A stretch of DNA of 64,000 nt from positions 1,054,001 to 1,118,000 of the forward strand of contig JAWPGT010000004.1 in NCBI GenBank assembly GCA_034638255.1, read 5' to 3'. The first letter of the stretch is position 1; each line of letters begins with the position of its first letter. Positions 12,673 to 24,097 of the stretch are shown here, piece by piece. The translations under genes and the position numbers were made by a program. This DNA is from Coprinus comatus (taxonomy: Eukaryota > Basidiomycota > Agaricomycetes > Agaricales > Agaricaceae). The notes beneath the pieces are model-generated. The model had not been told where the DNA came from. It saw nothing but the letters and a program-made list of their open reading frames with translations, and did no database searches.

Positions 12673-13579
12673 CGGAAGCCAGACATCGTCAGTTTCCCAT
12701 TACCCTTCCTTCTTTCTCCCAATTAACCTCTTCACCTCTTCGCAGCTAGCATCAATTTACCCTCGCATTCATACCCTTCCACCAGCACAAGCCTATATAC
12801 CCAGTCCTATCGTATTTGTATCATATTCCACGCTATCTTGTTTTTGTTACCTTTTTTTGGGGACTTTTGTTGTTGTTATTCATGTATTTATGTATAAAAC
12901 AGGTTGATACAGAAAAGCATTGTTTTCTGTGTATTATGATGTCATGTAGTAGTATAGATCAATTAAATTCAACGACATAACTTCGGCGTTATTAAGGTAG
13001 AGGACTTAAGTAAATCCACGATCGATCACAGTCCATTACATTAATAGAATCATGCACATGCTTTCGAAATTCGAATGACTCCTAATCAGCAAAGATAGAT
13101 CGGAATTAGGGTCATAATGATTAGCAGCAATAAATAAGCTATTTAAGCTCTGTTTCTGTCCAAGCGCGTACACATGTTTAAAAAGATATGTGGCTTGTTG
13201 GAGTGTAAGTACACTTTTCCAACGATGACGATCGTATCATAAGAGCAAAACTCAAACTCGACAGGTCGACTTGGATCGATCAACGTTGACGCATTGCCTA
13301 CAAAATTAATCCACACACGTCGTGCCAGACTGAAGGAAGATGTTTGGGATTGGGTGGATCGAGATCAACTACTATGTAGTAGATTTTACCATTAGATAGT
13401 GATCAACTAGTGATACTCATATTAATTTTAATGGTTTATTTTTACAGTGTATGTGTCATAACTTCGGATACAACCGATTCATTCCAAAGTGATTAGAAAG
13501 GAACCTGTGATACTGTCCTCATTAACACCACCATCCTTCCCCTCCCCACTCGTATACAAACGCTTGTACACACACAGAA
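12673..13579. other. intergenic, nothing recognised
   Basis: The 3' flank of the DUF6699 gene is T- and C-rich for about 200 bases, as expected of an untranslated region, followed by AT-rich sequence up to the next start. No coding frame or repeat family was recognised. Confidence 0.5.
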
Positions 13580-14057
13580 ATGAAGGTTTATCTTGATGGA
13601 CATCTCCTTGCAGAATCTGATAAGACAGTCGTTGTTGAAGGAAATCATTATTTCCCTCCTGATGCACTCAAGAAAGAAGGATTAACGGACTCGCAAACGC
13701 AGTAAGACCCACCTTACCCATTACTCGAGAGATCTTGTTGATATTGTCTCGAAAACATTCATACTTGAAATTGGGGAGGTAGAACGGCATCTTATTATAA
13801 TGTCGGATTTGATGGAAAGCTCGTTCAGGATGTTGCATGGTGGGAGATCTATTAGCCTTTCTCTGTGGTATTGGGCTTAAGTTGTGTTTTGATGTGCATA
13901 GGTATTATCCTAAAACCAGCGAGAAAGCCAAGAATATTGAGGGATATGTTGCGTTTTATAAGGTTCGTAAATCTCTTTTATCTTTCAGAGGTTATGACAT
14001 TAGTGCGCGTGGCTAATTTCTTTCTGTATGAAGAACAAAGTCAAGTTCGAGGAGTAA
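13580..14057 (+). CDS. DUF427 domain protein, apparently lacking the CPWKG motif
   Basis: Four exons give a protein of about 80 residues: MKVYLDGHLLAESDKTVVVE, then GNHYFPPDALKKEGLTDSQTQ, then TASYYNVGFDGKLVQDVAW, then YYPKTSEKAKNIEGYVAFYK, ending NKVKFEE. This is the DUF427 beta fold, a single small domain of unknown enzymatic role found in bacteria and fungi. The introns (donors GTAAGA at 13702, GTGGGA near 13842 and GTTCGT near 13961) all join in phase. Family members normally read T-x-CPWKG-TASYY at the first junction; here Gln-Thr is joined directly to TASYY and no missing mini-exon can be found in the 80-base intron. The core may thus be damaged. Length is a little under the usual 90-100. 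Confidence 0.72.
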
Positions 14058-15369
14058 TTCCAATTTGCTTTCATGGTTTACGATGACGTCATTCACCCCC
14101 TGTGTATCGTTGGTATCTATATGAACAAAGCATTCTGCTTTCTCTAGTGATACCCTACAAGACCAATGACATGAATGAGAGAATACGAAGCGTTGGAAGA
14201 TGTCAATTAATAATATGTGATGTCCATTGACTCTAACTATGAAGCTAACGACCGTCATAACCACTACCACCCCTTTCCTGAATCCAGATATATAGCCCTA
14301 CATATCCAATATGTCCCTGCAAGTATATTATATCAACATTGTATTGTGCCACCATACCAGCCCATACCAGCCCCTATACCCCATTCCTACCCTTCCCAAT
14401 ATATATCTCAGCCCTGTGGAATGAATTTTTTCTGTGAATTAACCCAGGGTTATCAGCTCGTTGACCCTGCGCAAAATACACCATATTCCCCGCACAACCC
14501 GCGATCTAACCCTGTCTAGTATCTAGTTAATGAAATGTATAGCAACTTAAAAACTTAAGTTCGTCGAAATCACCAGACACCACAAATGGGTCCTCTCCCT
14601 CCTGACACATCCTGACAACACATCCTGAGTCAGTTACCTGTACAGCCCCCTCGTATTTATCCCTGGCGTATAAAATAAGTATGGATTGGATGAGAAGGAC
14701 TCTCTGTTACATGTTTATTACTGGCGGCGGCGGCGGCATAGGTACTATTACAGTCTTTTTCGAGTCGTAAATACTCAACAAATGATGTAACCCTTCGAGA
14801 ACCCACCAGAAGTCAAAACTTGAACTTTTGAAACTTGGAATGAGTATTGAAAGAAATTAAAAGACGTTGGTTCGGGAACCTCGACTGCTGATGATGATCA
14901 GATCTACAATGATGCTCATAGTGAGTAGTAACGAAATATTCCACGAGGGAATGAGATAGGAAAATATTGTGCACATTAACACATCCAAGATGTGTGGATA
15001 CGCCGATCCAGTGCAGAAGGTCCAAATCAGATCCAATCCAAGACAGTGGATGAATTACCCAGCTCGACAACTACAGAGGGACGTTATACGTCCAAGGGTA
15101 CGAGTGCTATGAAAGCCCAATACCACAACACTTTAATCGCCAAGGGTCTCTAGATGATTCGATGATGTGTTGGTAATCGACCTGAAGACCGTCTACGACG
15201 CATGATTGTTACCTATCCTGCATGACTAGGGACTTGCTGATGGCCATGTGATGCAAGCAGTAGGTCATGTACGTATAGAAACGACGTCGTAGAACTTTTG
15301 TCTACAGGGGTTGTTTCGATTACCAGTGGACATCAAGTCCAAAGTCGATCGTGGTCCTCAAAGTTCCCT
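14058..15369. other. gene-poor, holds a short relic of a repeated sequence
   Basis: No complete gene is seen. On the minus strand around 14930-15010 there is a sequence clearly similar to one at about 23150-23250 (both contain GCACTGGA-CGGCGT-TCCACA blocks), but the reading frames disagree, so at least one is decayed. The rest is AT-rich with short open frames only. Confidence 0.4.
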
Positions 15370-15420
15370 CATTGCCCTCAGTTGCCCTCAGTTACCCTCA
15401 GTTACCCTCAGTAGCCCCCG
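15370..15420 (+). repeat. 10-base tandem repeat (TTACCCTCAG)
   Basis: About five imperfect units of the form T(T/G)(A/C)CCCTCAG follow each other. They are non-coding. The unit differs from the CCCTAA telomere repeat, so no telomeric origin is proposed. Confidence 0.75.
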
Positions 15421-15699
15421 GCCCCAATGGTTGTCCCCTTGATGGTGGACTTAAGTGCCCAAGGAAGATTGTTACGAATGTTATATGGCCGTCAGATTTG
15501 ACCTACCCTTAAACGTTTAAGGTTTATGATAGGCGAGTTTCGTGAGAACTCGATTAAACGTCCTGAGAGGGCTTGGAGCGAATTCTCCAGATCTCACAGG
15601 ATCTTACCGACCATTTTATTCTGCCAGTTTGTATAGTCTGACGATAGCTCTGGAAATGCGAGGAGCATAATTTGCAATCACATTAATGAAGATACATCT

Positions 15700-16460
15700 G
15701 GATCAGTTGAATAACCAATAACTAACATGACGTCACCAGCCCCCTGATTCGGGGTTGACGTAGGTTTTCACCAAGTTTTCAACACCCCTCCATGGTATGA
15801 AACCCCCTGGAGCTCTATTCTTCTCTCTATCTTGATAACCACATCTACCAGAAAGTTGTCTTAGATCTTGGCTTTACTCTTCACCAACCTATCGCGGTGG
15901 ACTCTTTTCGTTGAATAACATCAGTTATCTGGCATCTGCACTTTATTGAACATGATGAACGTTGAATAACACGAGTCGTGGAAATTTGCGATGTAAGCTA
16001 GTGACATTCATGATGCGTTTTTTTTGTACTAGAGAATGAAGTAGGTGGTTGGCATTGGTCATCACTTTCTTGGGGGTAAGGCTGACCTTAATTACTTCAA
16101 GCATAGTACTGGGCTAGCTAGCCTCGCCACCTTACGAAGTACACATACGCAGCTGAGTTGGCTGTGTTACAACCACTCTCTACAGGAACACGTCGCTCCA
16201 GTGTAGTATCTCATCATTTTTATTCCTGGAAGTTTGGTCAAGTTTCATTTTTCCCAGCATCCCCTGCCGGCCCCCCATTACGTTCAAAGATTTAGCGGCT
16301 ACAACCCATATTTCCCGGTTGTAACCTCTCTAACCCTTCCTGCCTGTTTGTTTTCGTCCCAAGACTCAACCACACTACCCTCTTCTCATGGCATGATACT
16401 CATTGTCCCATCCTCTATCCTTTATTCAATAGTTTTTTGTTACTATGTTCCGGACTATCT
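15700..16460 (+). repeat. diverged segmental repeat, copy 1
   Basis: This stretch shares ordered blocks with 18530-19300: TCTCTCTATCTTGATAACCACATC against CTCTTGATAACCACATCC, GAACATGATGAACGTTGAATAACAC against GAACACGATGAACACCGAATAACAC, AGTGACATTCATGATGC against AGTGACACTCAAGATGC, and CATGGCATGATACTC against CATGGCATGATTCTC. No coding frame is shared, so it is probably an old non-coding repeat or two dead genes with their promoters. Confidence 0.6.
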
Positions 16461-17156
16461 CATGGTGTACGCCTTCCATTTCCATTCTATATCATCGATA
16501 TAGTACTCCAATGCCATAGGAACGGTTTGAATATAAATTGATACAATATTGATTTTATAATAATGAGTGTAATAAACACTTTATTATCTCTACCCGTCAA
16601 CTTCCATTACAAGAGGAATGGAACACACTGACAGGACAAAATGTTGCAAGCTTACTCATGATAACTGGAAACCCAGAACATTCTCTACTTTTATGTGTTT
16701 TATTATAATTGATTGTAAACATTCGTCTTTCTATACTACTACATACATTCAAAATGTTAACCATCATTCGTAGGTGTGTTACCGAGCAATCTCTTATTGT
16801 CTTCATACTTGAAGTGATGCATGAGCAAATTCATTTGGATGTGTGGCCATCGTATAATATTTCACTTAAATACCGTCTTGGATGTTGTAAAATATTAATA
16901 TCCTTTCAACCCATTTGTTTCGGGATAAATTTATACACTATCCATTAGTACCTCGGTACTTTCACAGTTTGCCAGTGATTACTCTTTCTCCCGCTGGAAA
17001 TGGTACCCCAGGAAGTTCAAACTTCAGATAGATTCAAACTTCGGATGGTTCCGTACTTCCGGAATTCAAAGCTTCAATATAAGATGACGAAACGTCTTTT
17101 TCACTGCTTAAGGGTATGTACTAGTATCTTAATTCTCCAGTAAGAGACAAAAATAG
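16461..17156. other. intergenic, nothing recognised
   Basis: AT-rich sequence with scattered short open frames on both strands and no protein-like features. No repeat was recognised apart from the end of the segmental copy before it. Confidence 0.45.
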
Positions 17157-17310
17157 ATGATGCAATTGACATTTAGACTTGCAAATGCCAAATCCTCTAT
17201 GCAAGATGTTTCTAACATCATCATTCACCAGCCCCAAGCTCAAATGGGCGAGTACAACCGACAAGGTCAGTCTCGTCAGAACGAGACAACACTCGTCTTT
17301 CACGCTGTCT
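17157..17310 (+). pseudogene. DUF6699 gene relic
   Basis: Positions 17246-17310 match 12466-12530 of the DUF6699 gene (GAGTACAA..., then TCTCGTCA(A/G)AACGAGACAACA). The encoded EYNRQGQSRQNETT corresponds to EYNREGRSRQNETT of the full gene. No LPWK core precedes it and no VDFL/VWxL end follows, so only an internal piece remains. Its open frame runs on into unrelated repeated sequence. Confidence 0.6.
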
Positions 17311-17720
17311 CCGGGCCTCGAACCACCGATGCGAAGGATGAACTGCATCTCGGTGCTCTCGTGGATGGCAGTGAATGCGACTCCTCTTCCAGCACCAGCC
17401 TTTCATTCAGCACACCTAGTCGAAAAGAACCTCTACCACCCCTACCCGAAGATGATTATTCCAGGATTCAAGAATCCTACGAGAACGAATCAAGGCCTTC
17501 CTTGGTGCACAGGCATGATTAGAGGTCACGCCGCCTCCGGGCCTTGAACCACCGACGCAAAGGGTGTACAGGCACTACGTCTCAGTGTCCTCGTGAATGG
17601 CAGTGTGAATGCGACTCCTCCTCCTCCAACACCAGCCTTTCGTCCAGCCCACTTAGTCGAAGGGAACCCCGAACAAGATGATTAGTCCAGGGTTCGAGAA
17701 TCATATACACACAATTACGG
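17301..17720 (+). repeat. imperfect tandem duplication, unit about 226 bp
   Basis: The block starting CACGCTGTCTCCGGGCCTCG at 17301 recurs from 17527 (CACGCCGCCTCCGGGCC). Both contain GAACCACCGA(T/C)GC, TGGCAGTG, AATGCGACTCCTC, ACCAGCCTTTC and a GATGATTA(T/G)TCCAGG-TTC-AGAATC block. It is joined to the DUF6699 relic and may be spread by the same event. Confidence 0.65.
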
Positions 17721-18529
17721 CCCTGGTGTGTTGGCTTCAAGATCGACATCCTCTTCTTTGGGAGACTCACATCCATTGATAGGATGTAAATCCGTTATTT
17801 TCCCAATGACCCCTGGACAGCATGACGATAAATCCCAGTCGCCTGAATCATACCCCAATAGTCTAGTGCCAAGTGTGATGTATTATTAATATTGTGATTT
17901 TATGTAGTATAACCTATCAGGGGCCCTGGTGGTGTACCACTACCACACTACTACTACTACTACTACTACTACTACCACTACCAAAACTGTTGTTGTTTTC
18001 TCTTGTTCTCTGGATTACATGTCATGTTCTACTAGTTGTTGTTCTCATAGTCAATCTCTCCGTCCCTCTCTGTAGTAACAACCAATGCTTCTAAATGTTA
18101 GTTTTCTTCTAATGGAAATTCTTCTACTCGCACCTGTAGTATTCTAGTACCAGATATGTAATGAACCGTGTGTTAGGTTTCACAAACTCAATACTTGAGT
18201 GGACTTATACATTTCGAGAAAACTAGGTCATTGATTGATAAAAATTTCATTTCAGACCTTTGCAACAAAGTTCAAACGTTCACATTCAAGTTATCAAGCT
18301 CCGGTTCTGAAATTTGGTGATCATCGATTGATGGTAAAACCTACGCCACCGACCAAAATAAAGTTGGGAATCCTTAATCCCGGTCTTCAACTTCGTTATA
18401 ACTTCATTTTTACGACTCTGCGGACGAGGATAGTTTTAGTTATATGAATCATAGCTCTTTAATATTTCTTCTCAAGAATCGATCTCTCAACGAAGGCCCG
18501 AGAACCTTGGGCTTGAGTGATTGACTTGG
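17721..18529. other. intergenic with a CTA microsatellite
   Basis: A (CTA)n run lies at about 17944-17980. The remaining sequence has no supportable gene; the short open frames are low-complexity or lack any start and splice context. Confidence 0.5.
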
Positions 18530-19300
18530 GTATTCATTTCTGGTATCAGCCACCAACCTAATTCAGGGCTGACATTGGTTTTGACAGCTCATCATGAAAT
18601 CGATATCAAAGCCGTTTCTGTACTTCTCTCTTGATAACCACATCCACATCTACCGCTGTCTTGCATCTCAGCTTATTCCACAGTGGTATATTCTCTCTGC
18701 GAATAAGACATTAACACACTGGTTCTCCGAGACTGTATGATTGATTCTTTTGGCAAATAACGTTGGATAGTCGCGCTTTATCGAACACGATGAACACCGA
18801 ATAACACTTGTGTGGTGTCTTGGAATATCAGTCAGTGACACTCAAGATGCTTTCCTCTTTATCTTTGAGGCACTGGAGCGAAGGTACGTGGCTGACTTTG
18901 ATCAACACTTTCTCAACCTTGTAGTTTCTTTAGGCCTAGTACTAAACTCACTCGAGGTCGCTTAAGTTCACGAAATATATATCTGGTTACAAAGCCAGAT
19001 CACGCTTTCTGACACAATCACCCTCCACACCTTCAGCATCTGTCAATCAATCCGGCTCGAATATCTTCCCCTTTGGTTTCTCTCTTGCCTTTAACACTGG
19101 TTTCAAGACCTATCCGTGTTGCCCATTGTCTTTCATGGCATGATTCTCTATCCTATTCATTATCTTCGGGTAGCCTAGTTCTGCTTTGCCAAATCGTTCC
19201 GTATATGCGACATCACGTCCAACCACCAACTCGCTGTTCGGCCTCACAGTCTTCGGTCCCTCCTTTATTCCGGCATGATCTTCTCTTTCCACCATATATC
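18530..19300 (+). repeat. diverged segmental repeat, copy 2
   Basis: This is the partner of 15700-16460, in the same orientation about 2.8 kb away. It overlaps an open frame from 19073 whose composition (many Leu, Ser, Pro and no domain) does not look like a conserved protein. A run of 11 C at about 19424-19434 lies just after it. Confidence 0.6.
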
Positions 19301-19997
19301 ATTTTCGCACCACTCTTCAAGGGTCCGCCTATGTATATCCTCTGGCGCCTACTTCGTCGATTCATCAGCAATCAACGAGTCTCAGCGACACAACTGGCTT
19401 TTACCAAGTTCTTTCTAAATTTCCCCCCCCCCCCCGTTCTCGGCTCCAAATTGCACATGAATTCTCTCTCACGTTCTCTTGCTATTACTTACCTCCCGAA
19501 TACATGTCCTTCCTTTCCTGTTCTCTGTGTATCTATGAGTCACCTCAAACTGTTTCGTTATATATGCTACGCACGGCCCCAGGGATATGGACCTAGTAAG
19601 TTAAAGTAACGTCCGAAAAGCGGTGGCCCAGTAGCATACATGTTGGAAAAAGCATGTTGCATGGCATCTCTTAGACACGAAATATATATCTTTATGATTT
19701 GTCTTCGGCATTTGTCTTTGTGATAGGAAACCTTTGTTTTTTTTTGCATAGACTAGCAAAATTGTAATACTAAAACGCATGACAGAAATATCAACAGCAA
19801 GGAGAACAAGCAATATATTAATAACCAGGATAAAACAGATACTTAAAAGAAGTACACTAAGCGTTCATAACAATCATGATATCTATCGCGATAAGAATCA
19901 GTACAGTCCTACAGATATATCCATCAGAGATTCAAATGTCCCGGAACCCAGACTCCCCTGGATATTCACCAGAAATCTATACATGCTTGCCTTTGAC
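19301..19997. other. 3' flank of CHS7, nothing else recognised
   Basis: The interval covers the region after the CHS7 stop codon (minus strand). It contains the C homopolymer and AT-rich sequence, without a second gene. Confidence 0.5.
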
Positions 19998-21526
19998 CTA
20001 ATCCCATCTCCATTCATGTGGCATAAGAATAAATGGCGAAATCCTATGCTCAAGTTTTGGCTCAGGATCCTCCCAAGTAGCTATCATAAAAGAACAAGGT
20101 CGATCATGACATCAAAATTTCTTTTTAATAGCACTTACATTTAGTGATATCTATCCACGCATAGTACATCAACCCAAATGTTATTGTTTCGAACAATGTT
20201 CCAATAAATGATGCATCTACTATTCTTCCCGAAGACTGTCATTCCATCGTCAACTAACAATGTTAATATATGTAGTATGTACTCACTTGACAGATTGATG
20301 TCCCAACTGGACTTAACCTAAATGCTTCACCAACAATAAACACAATGCCAGCTAAGATATATATCCAAAATGGTTTTTTCTCCCTCAAAACACAAAGAGA
20401 GACATAACAAAACACAAAGAGAGATAGGACTCCAGCTCTATAAAGTTGAAGTCAATTAAACTTTGGAACACTATTTCGGATTGAATGAAAAGACGTACAT
20501 TGCAGGCCATATACTTGTCAACACAAATAACGGAATACTCTCCAACTTTCCTAAACTCTCCAAATTCAAATTCTCCGAACGAGGTCCAAAAGTATTTGTA
20601 AATCCAAAAGCAGTATTAAGCGAAATCAACATCGGAACTATAAAGAAAGCCAATTGAACTATATGCATTATCTACGTCAAAGGTCAAAACATCAATGTTG
20701 CAAGATTAGCATAGAAGAAGAAAAAAAAACTAAAAAAAAAAACTAAAAACCAAGGGACCAAGAAAAATCACTCACTGATAAACTGAGACTAGTCCCATCA
20801 TGCCAAATTTGTAACATCGTTACTGAATTCCACAACACCAACCAAAACAATGAAATAACCAAACCAATATGAATCGAAGTTAAAATTCCTAATATCATCG
20901 TACCTTGTTCCAAAAAAGCTCCAACTGTAAATAGTTGTAATAATAATGTAACTAGGTACGTCACTAATAGTGCTCGGAATTCCACTCGACCTAAACCAAA
21001 AAATGATAGTGGTTAGTAAGTGTTAAATTTGCTTCAACCCAATTCCGAGTTCCAATTACTCCACATATCATGTTAAGAACCAAAGGAGAAGAAAGAGGAA
21101 GAAAAGGAGCGACATACCAACAGCTGCAATTCTCTTATGACATCTACAAATCAACCAACCAACCACCAATAAACCAATCGCACAAACCACATTATTCACC
21201 ACATTTCCACTCCCATTCCTATTTTCAATCGTATTCATACCAGACTTGGAATGAGCTTTGTATATCCCACATTTTGGATTAATGCCGATAGGAGCAAAAG
21301 GTCTTTGACTTTCTGGACCTAATAGTATTGGTGCTTCACGTTGGAGCTATTATAATATATAAAATGGGGGTTAATTGTCAGGGTACAACGTTAGAGTTGT
21401 AGGTATTAGTTATTATAAACTTGAGCCTTGTTCAAAGTTAATACATACCCGAATATAAAACAAATTACACAAAGCATAACTCGGTACATTCCTACAAAAC
21501 ACATCAAACTCCCCAAGCTGAGTCAT
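19998..21526 (-). CDS. CHS7: Chs7-type chitin synthase export chaperone
   Basis: Chs7 is an ER membrane protein needed for the class IV chitin synthase Chs3 to leave the ER. The start MTQLGEFDVFCRNVPSYALC (ATG at 21526) is the family N-terminus. Then follow a conserved loop with GNVVNNVVCAIGLLVVGWLI (first membrane span), AAVG-EFR, the LVTYLVTLLLQLFTVGAFLE span, GTMILGILTSIHIGLVISLF, LISLNTAFGFTNTFGP, and SIPLFVLTSIWPAMYVF. The final part reads VDASFIGTLFETITFGLMYY-AWIDIT. The last exon, reached through donor GTAAGT near 20136, gives STWEDPEPKLEH and ends HEWRWD at 19998, so the ORF stop at about 20125 lies in an intron. Seven membrane spans are expected. Several introns are present. The gene looks complete and functional. 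Confidence 0.9.
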
Positions 21527-22059
21527 CCTTTATCCAATGTCAAAAAATGTTAACGGTAGACGTAGTTCAGTTTGGTGATCCCCAAAGGGTACCGTAAAGC
21601 TGGAAGTAAGTGTACTTTGTGGAATGTTGTAGGAAGGGGTCTGAGTGGTGGAAGATGGAAGATGGAAGAAGAAGGTACTCGACAAAAAAGAACGTTCTCC
21701 AATAAACAGACCTGAAGAATACTTGACTATATCTATCTATATAAAGTTTGATACCCTTCACCATCAACAAAGTCTTTGATAGGCCAGATATTGACCAATC
21801 TTCGAGCTGAAACATACAGAAGAAGTTGATATAGATTGATGTGCATATGCATATTTCCACCCAAAACAACAACATAGGAAAAATAATAGATACAGAACTG
21901 CCAACTAAGAATCAAAGATACTTTATAAGTAGTACTATTCTACATTCGAGTCATAAAACATCATTGTAATCATTGTAATCATCTCAAATATGGAATATGC
22001 GTGAATTAGACCCGGGCATATCGGTGGCTTCTGCTTCTTGTTGATTCAACGCGAAAGTC
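21527..22059. other. CHS7 upstream region
   Basis: This is the 5' flank of CHS7. A minus-strand TATAAA-type sequence near 21740 could be its core promoter element. Open minus-strand frames here are not extended by any splice site and look like untranslated leader. Confidence 0.4.
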
Positions 22060-22550
22060 GGTCATCTCACGAGTCACACGAGCCCTTTGCACAAGGATCT
22101 TGGAAGTCCATAGGTAATGTAGCCGTAGCTGCTGCGATAGCCTTAGTAGTTTTTGAATCATTATCATCATCTTCATTGGTATTCCGTGGCCGATCTGAGG
22201 AGGTATCTGAAGAAAGGGTTTTCACCTGGTGGAAATACCGACTTATGGCTTGTTGGTTTTATTTATTTAACGTGATGATAAGGGTAGTCGGACGAAAATA
22301 TCACTCACAGGTTTACGGTTTCACAATGATATGGCCGTGGTCCGTGAGAGGATGTAGAGTATTATAGACAGATCGTAACAATTCCATACCCGCATAGCAT
22401 CGAAGTTGGTGTTATCAAGGACATCTTCCAGCTTAGCATCTGTGAATGGGCATTTAAAACCGCATCACCAAAGGGCCATATGTACATCGCTTTCTGTGGG
22501 AACATAGGAAATATATCTAGTTTTGCTGCTTCTTCAAGGTAATAAATAAC
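22060..22550 (-). pseudogene. possible decayed minus-strand gene, last exons
   Basis: Two minus-strand segments join in phase: one reading CGFKCPFTDAKLEDVLDN through TNFDAMR (about 22395-22470), and one reading VKTLSSDTSSDRPRNTNEDD through to ...DPCAKGSCDS plus TGA (ending near 22070). The composition is that of a real C-terminal tail (acidic, Ser/Asn-rich). Just before the first segment the frame contains TGA (MALW-stop-CGF), and the intron between them would be unusually long (about 160 bases). Family not recognised. I read it as a decayed gene or a wrongly joined model. Confidence 0.3.
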
Positions 22551-24097
22551 TCACGCTTTCCTATCCATATATTTCATGTCAGCAGATTGACACATTATAT
22601 TCGAGTTTGAACAAACGTATCCAGGAATATGTTCTATCCGCGAAATCTCTTGCCTGAGGGGCATCTCGAAAGCCTACTTGTAACACTGTGTAGAATGGCC
22701 GAATGGCCCAAAAAGGCGATGATACACAGGGTTCTAGAAACATGGGGTATAACAGAGGCAAACCATGCGCTGGTGCCACTGGGTTGGCGTGGGGGGAGAA
22801 AAGTCATACCACACGCCGCAGCCGCCTTCCTCTGGATGTTAAGCAATGTAGCAGTACTTAGGGAAGATAGTGGTTAGATATATGCGCTTTCTGATGGCAT
22901 GGTTTATTTGCCATAATGCGACCCGAAATATCAGTCACAACTCACCGAGCACCAACCGAGAGGCAAACATGGCTTCAAAAGACTTTACCTTTGTCTCCGT
23001 ACATGAAAAAGACAGTCTTTGGTGTATAAGATATAAAATACTCTCTTCAATTTATAGATTTATAGACATTACATTTATCAATCATTATAATTTACAATTC
23101 CTCAACACATACTACTACCAACCACAACCTGATATTATAAACTGCCCAAAATATTTCACAAAGGAATGGTATAGAAAAAGATTTTGCACGTATACACATC
23201 CGAAGGATATGTGGACAACGCCGGTCCAGTGCTGGATTGGTCAACGTCATATGGACCATAAACTTCCCAGTAGCATTAAGAAATGTTTGATAAACATCCC
23301 TGGATACCAGTGCGATACAGCCCAGCATTCATGTAATGATCAATGTGGATAATTGTGGTGAATCCTACTCAGTAATTGATCCATCCACTTCCCATGCATA
23401 TATGCTCTCATGCAAAAACTAGATTGATCCAAGGCGTTGACCCCCCCTGCAACGTTTGGGTTAACATATGCATGAAATATAAACATTGTGTGAAAGTAGA
23501 TTGGATATCAACCCATTTAAGCAGATTCCTCACTTGCTCAAGTCCTTTCAATAATGACGCCGATCGCAAACCTGTATAGTGGGGGGGTGTAAGAAAGGAG
23601 AGCACATGGGAAAGGTGTGGTTTATATAAGAACTTCATGGAGCCATTAGCTAATCGGGATAACCCGCAGAATCCCTCGGATTAAGGCCCGAAGCGTGTGA
23701 GCAAATGTTAAAGTTACAACGTTAACATGAGTACAATAATACAGAGCGAGAGTATCAGAGCTAACGTTCTCTCTACTACATCGACAACAACCACAATCCC
23801 CAGACTTGAGAGTTTGAACGCTCCATACATGCAGTGAATGGATCTATCTAATTTCCTATGGATGCTACTTAGCAAAAGACGTTCGTGTAATGGGTATCAA
23901 TGTGTACATCAAGTGGACGAATACTGAATGCGGTAAACGGTAAACTTTATTGGCCTCTACATCAATGCATGTCTGCTTTGAATTAATCACTTTCCCATGT
24001 TCTACAGTCCAGAAGCTCAAATACATGGAGCCCTCACACATCTACCTTTGACTCAACTTCCTAACGTTCAACCATCTTTTCGTCCTCAACTCAAACG
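22551..24097. other. no supportable intact gene; relic of the 0.7-kb exon
   Basis: Around 22810-22860 on the minus strand the sequence resembles the candidate exon at 725-807 (HPEE motif preceded by a stop instead of Gln). Around 23150-23250 lies a copy of the repeat also seen at about 14.9 kb. Both frames are interrupted. From 23640 on, the sequence is the upstream region of ligase A. Confidence 0.35.

Noticed and set aside
15370..15420. Telomere-like repeat
   Set aside because: The unit (TTACCCTCAG) is not the fungal TTAGGG/CCCTAA repeat and is short and imperfect.
19073..19609. A 178-codon open frame as a gene
   Set aside because: Low-complexity composition, no domain, overlaps a diverged non-coding repeat and a C homopolymer.
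21567..21915. Minus-strand frames before CHS7 as an upstream gene
   Set aside because: They overlap the CHS7 leader and promoter region and have no start, splice or domain support.
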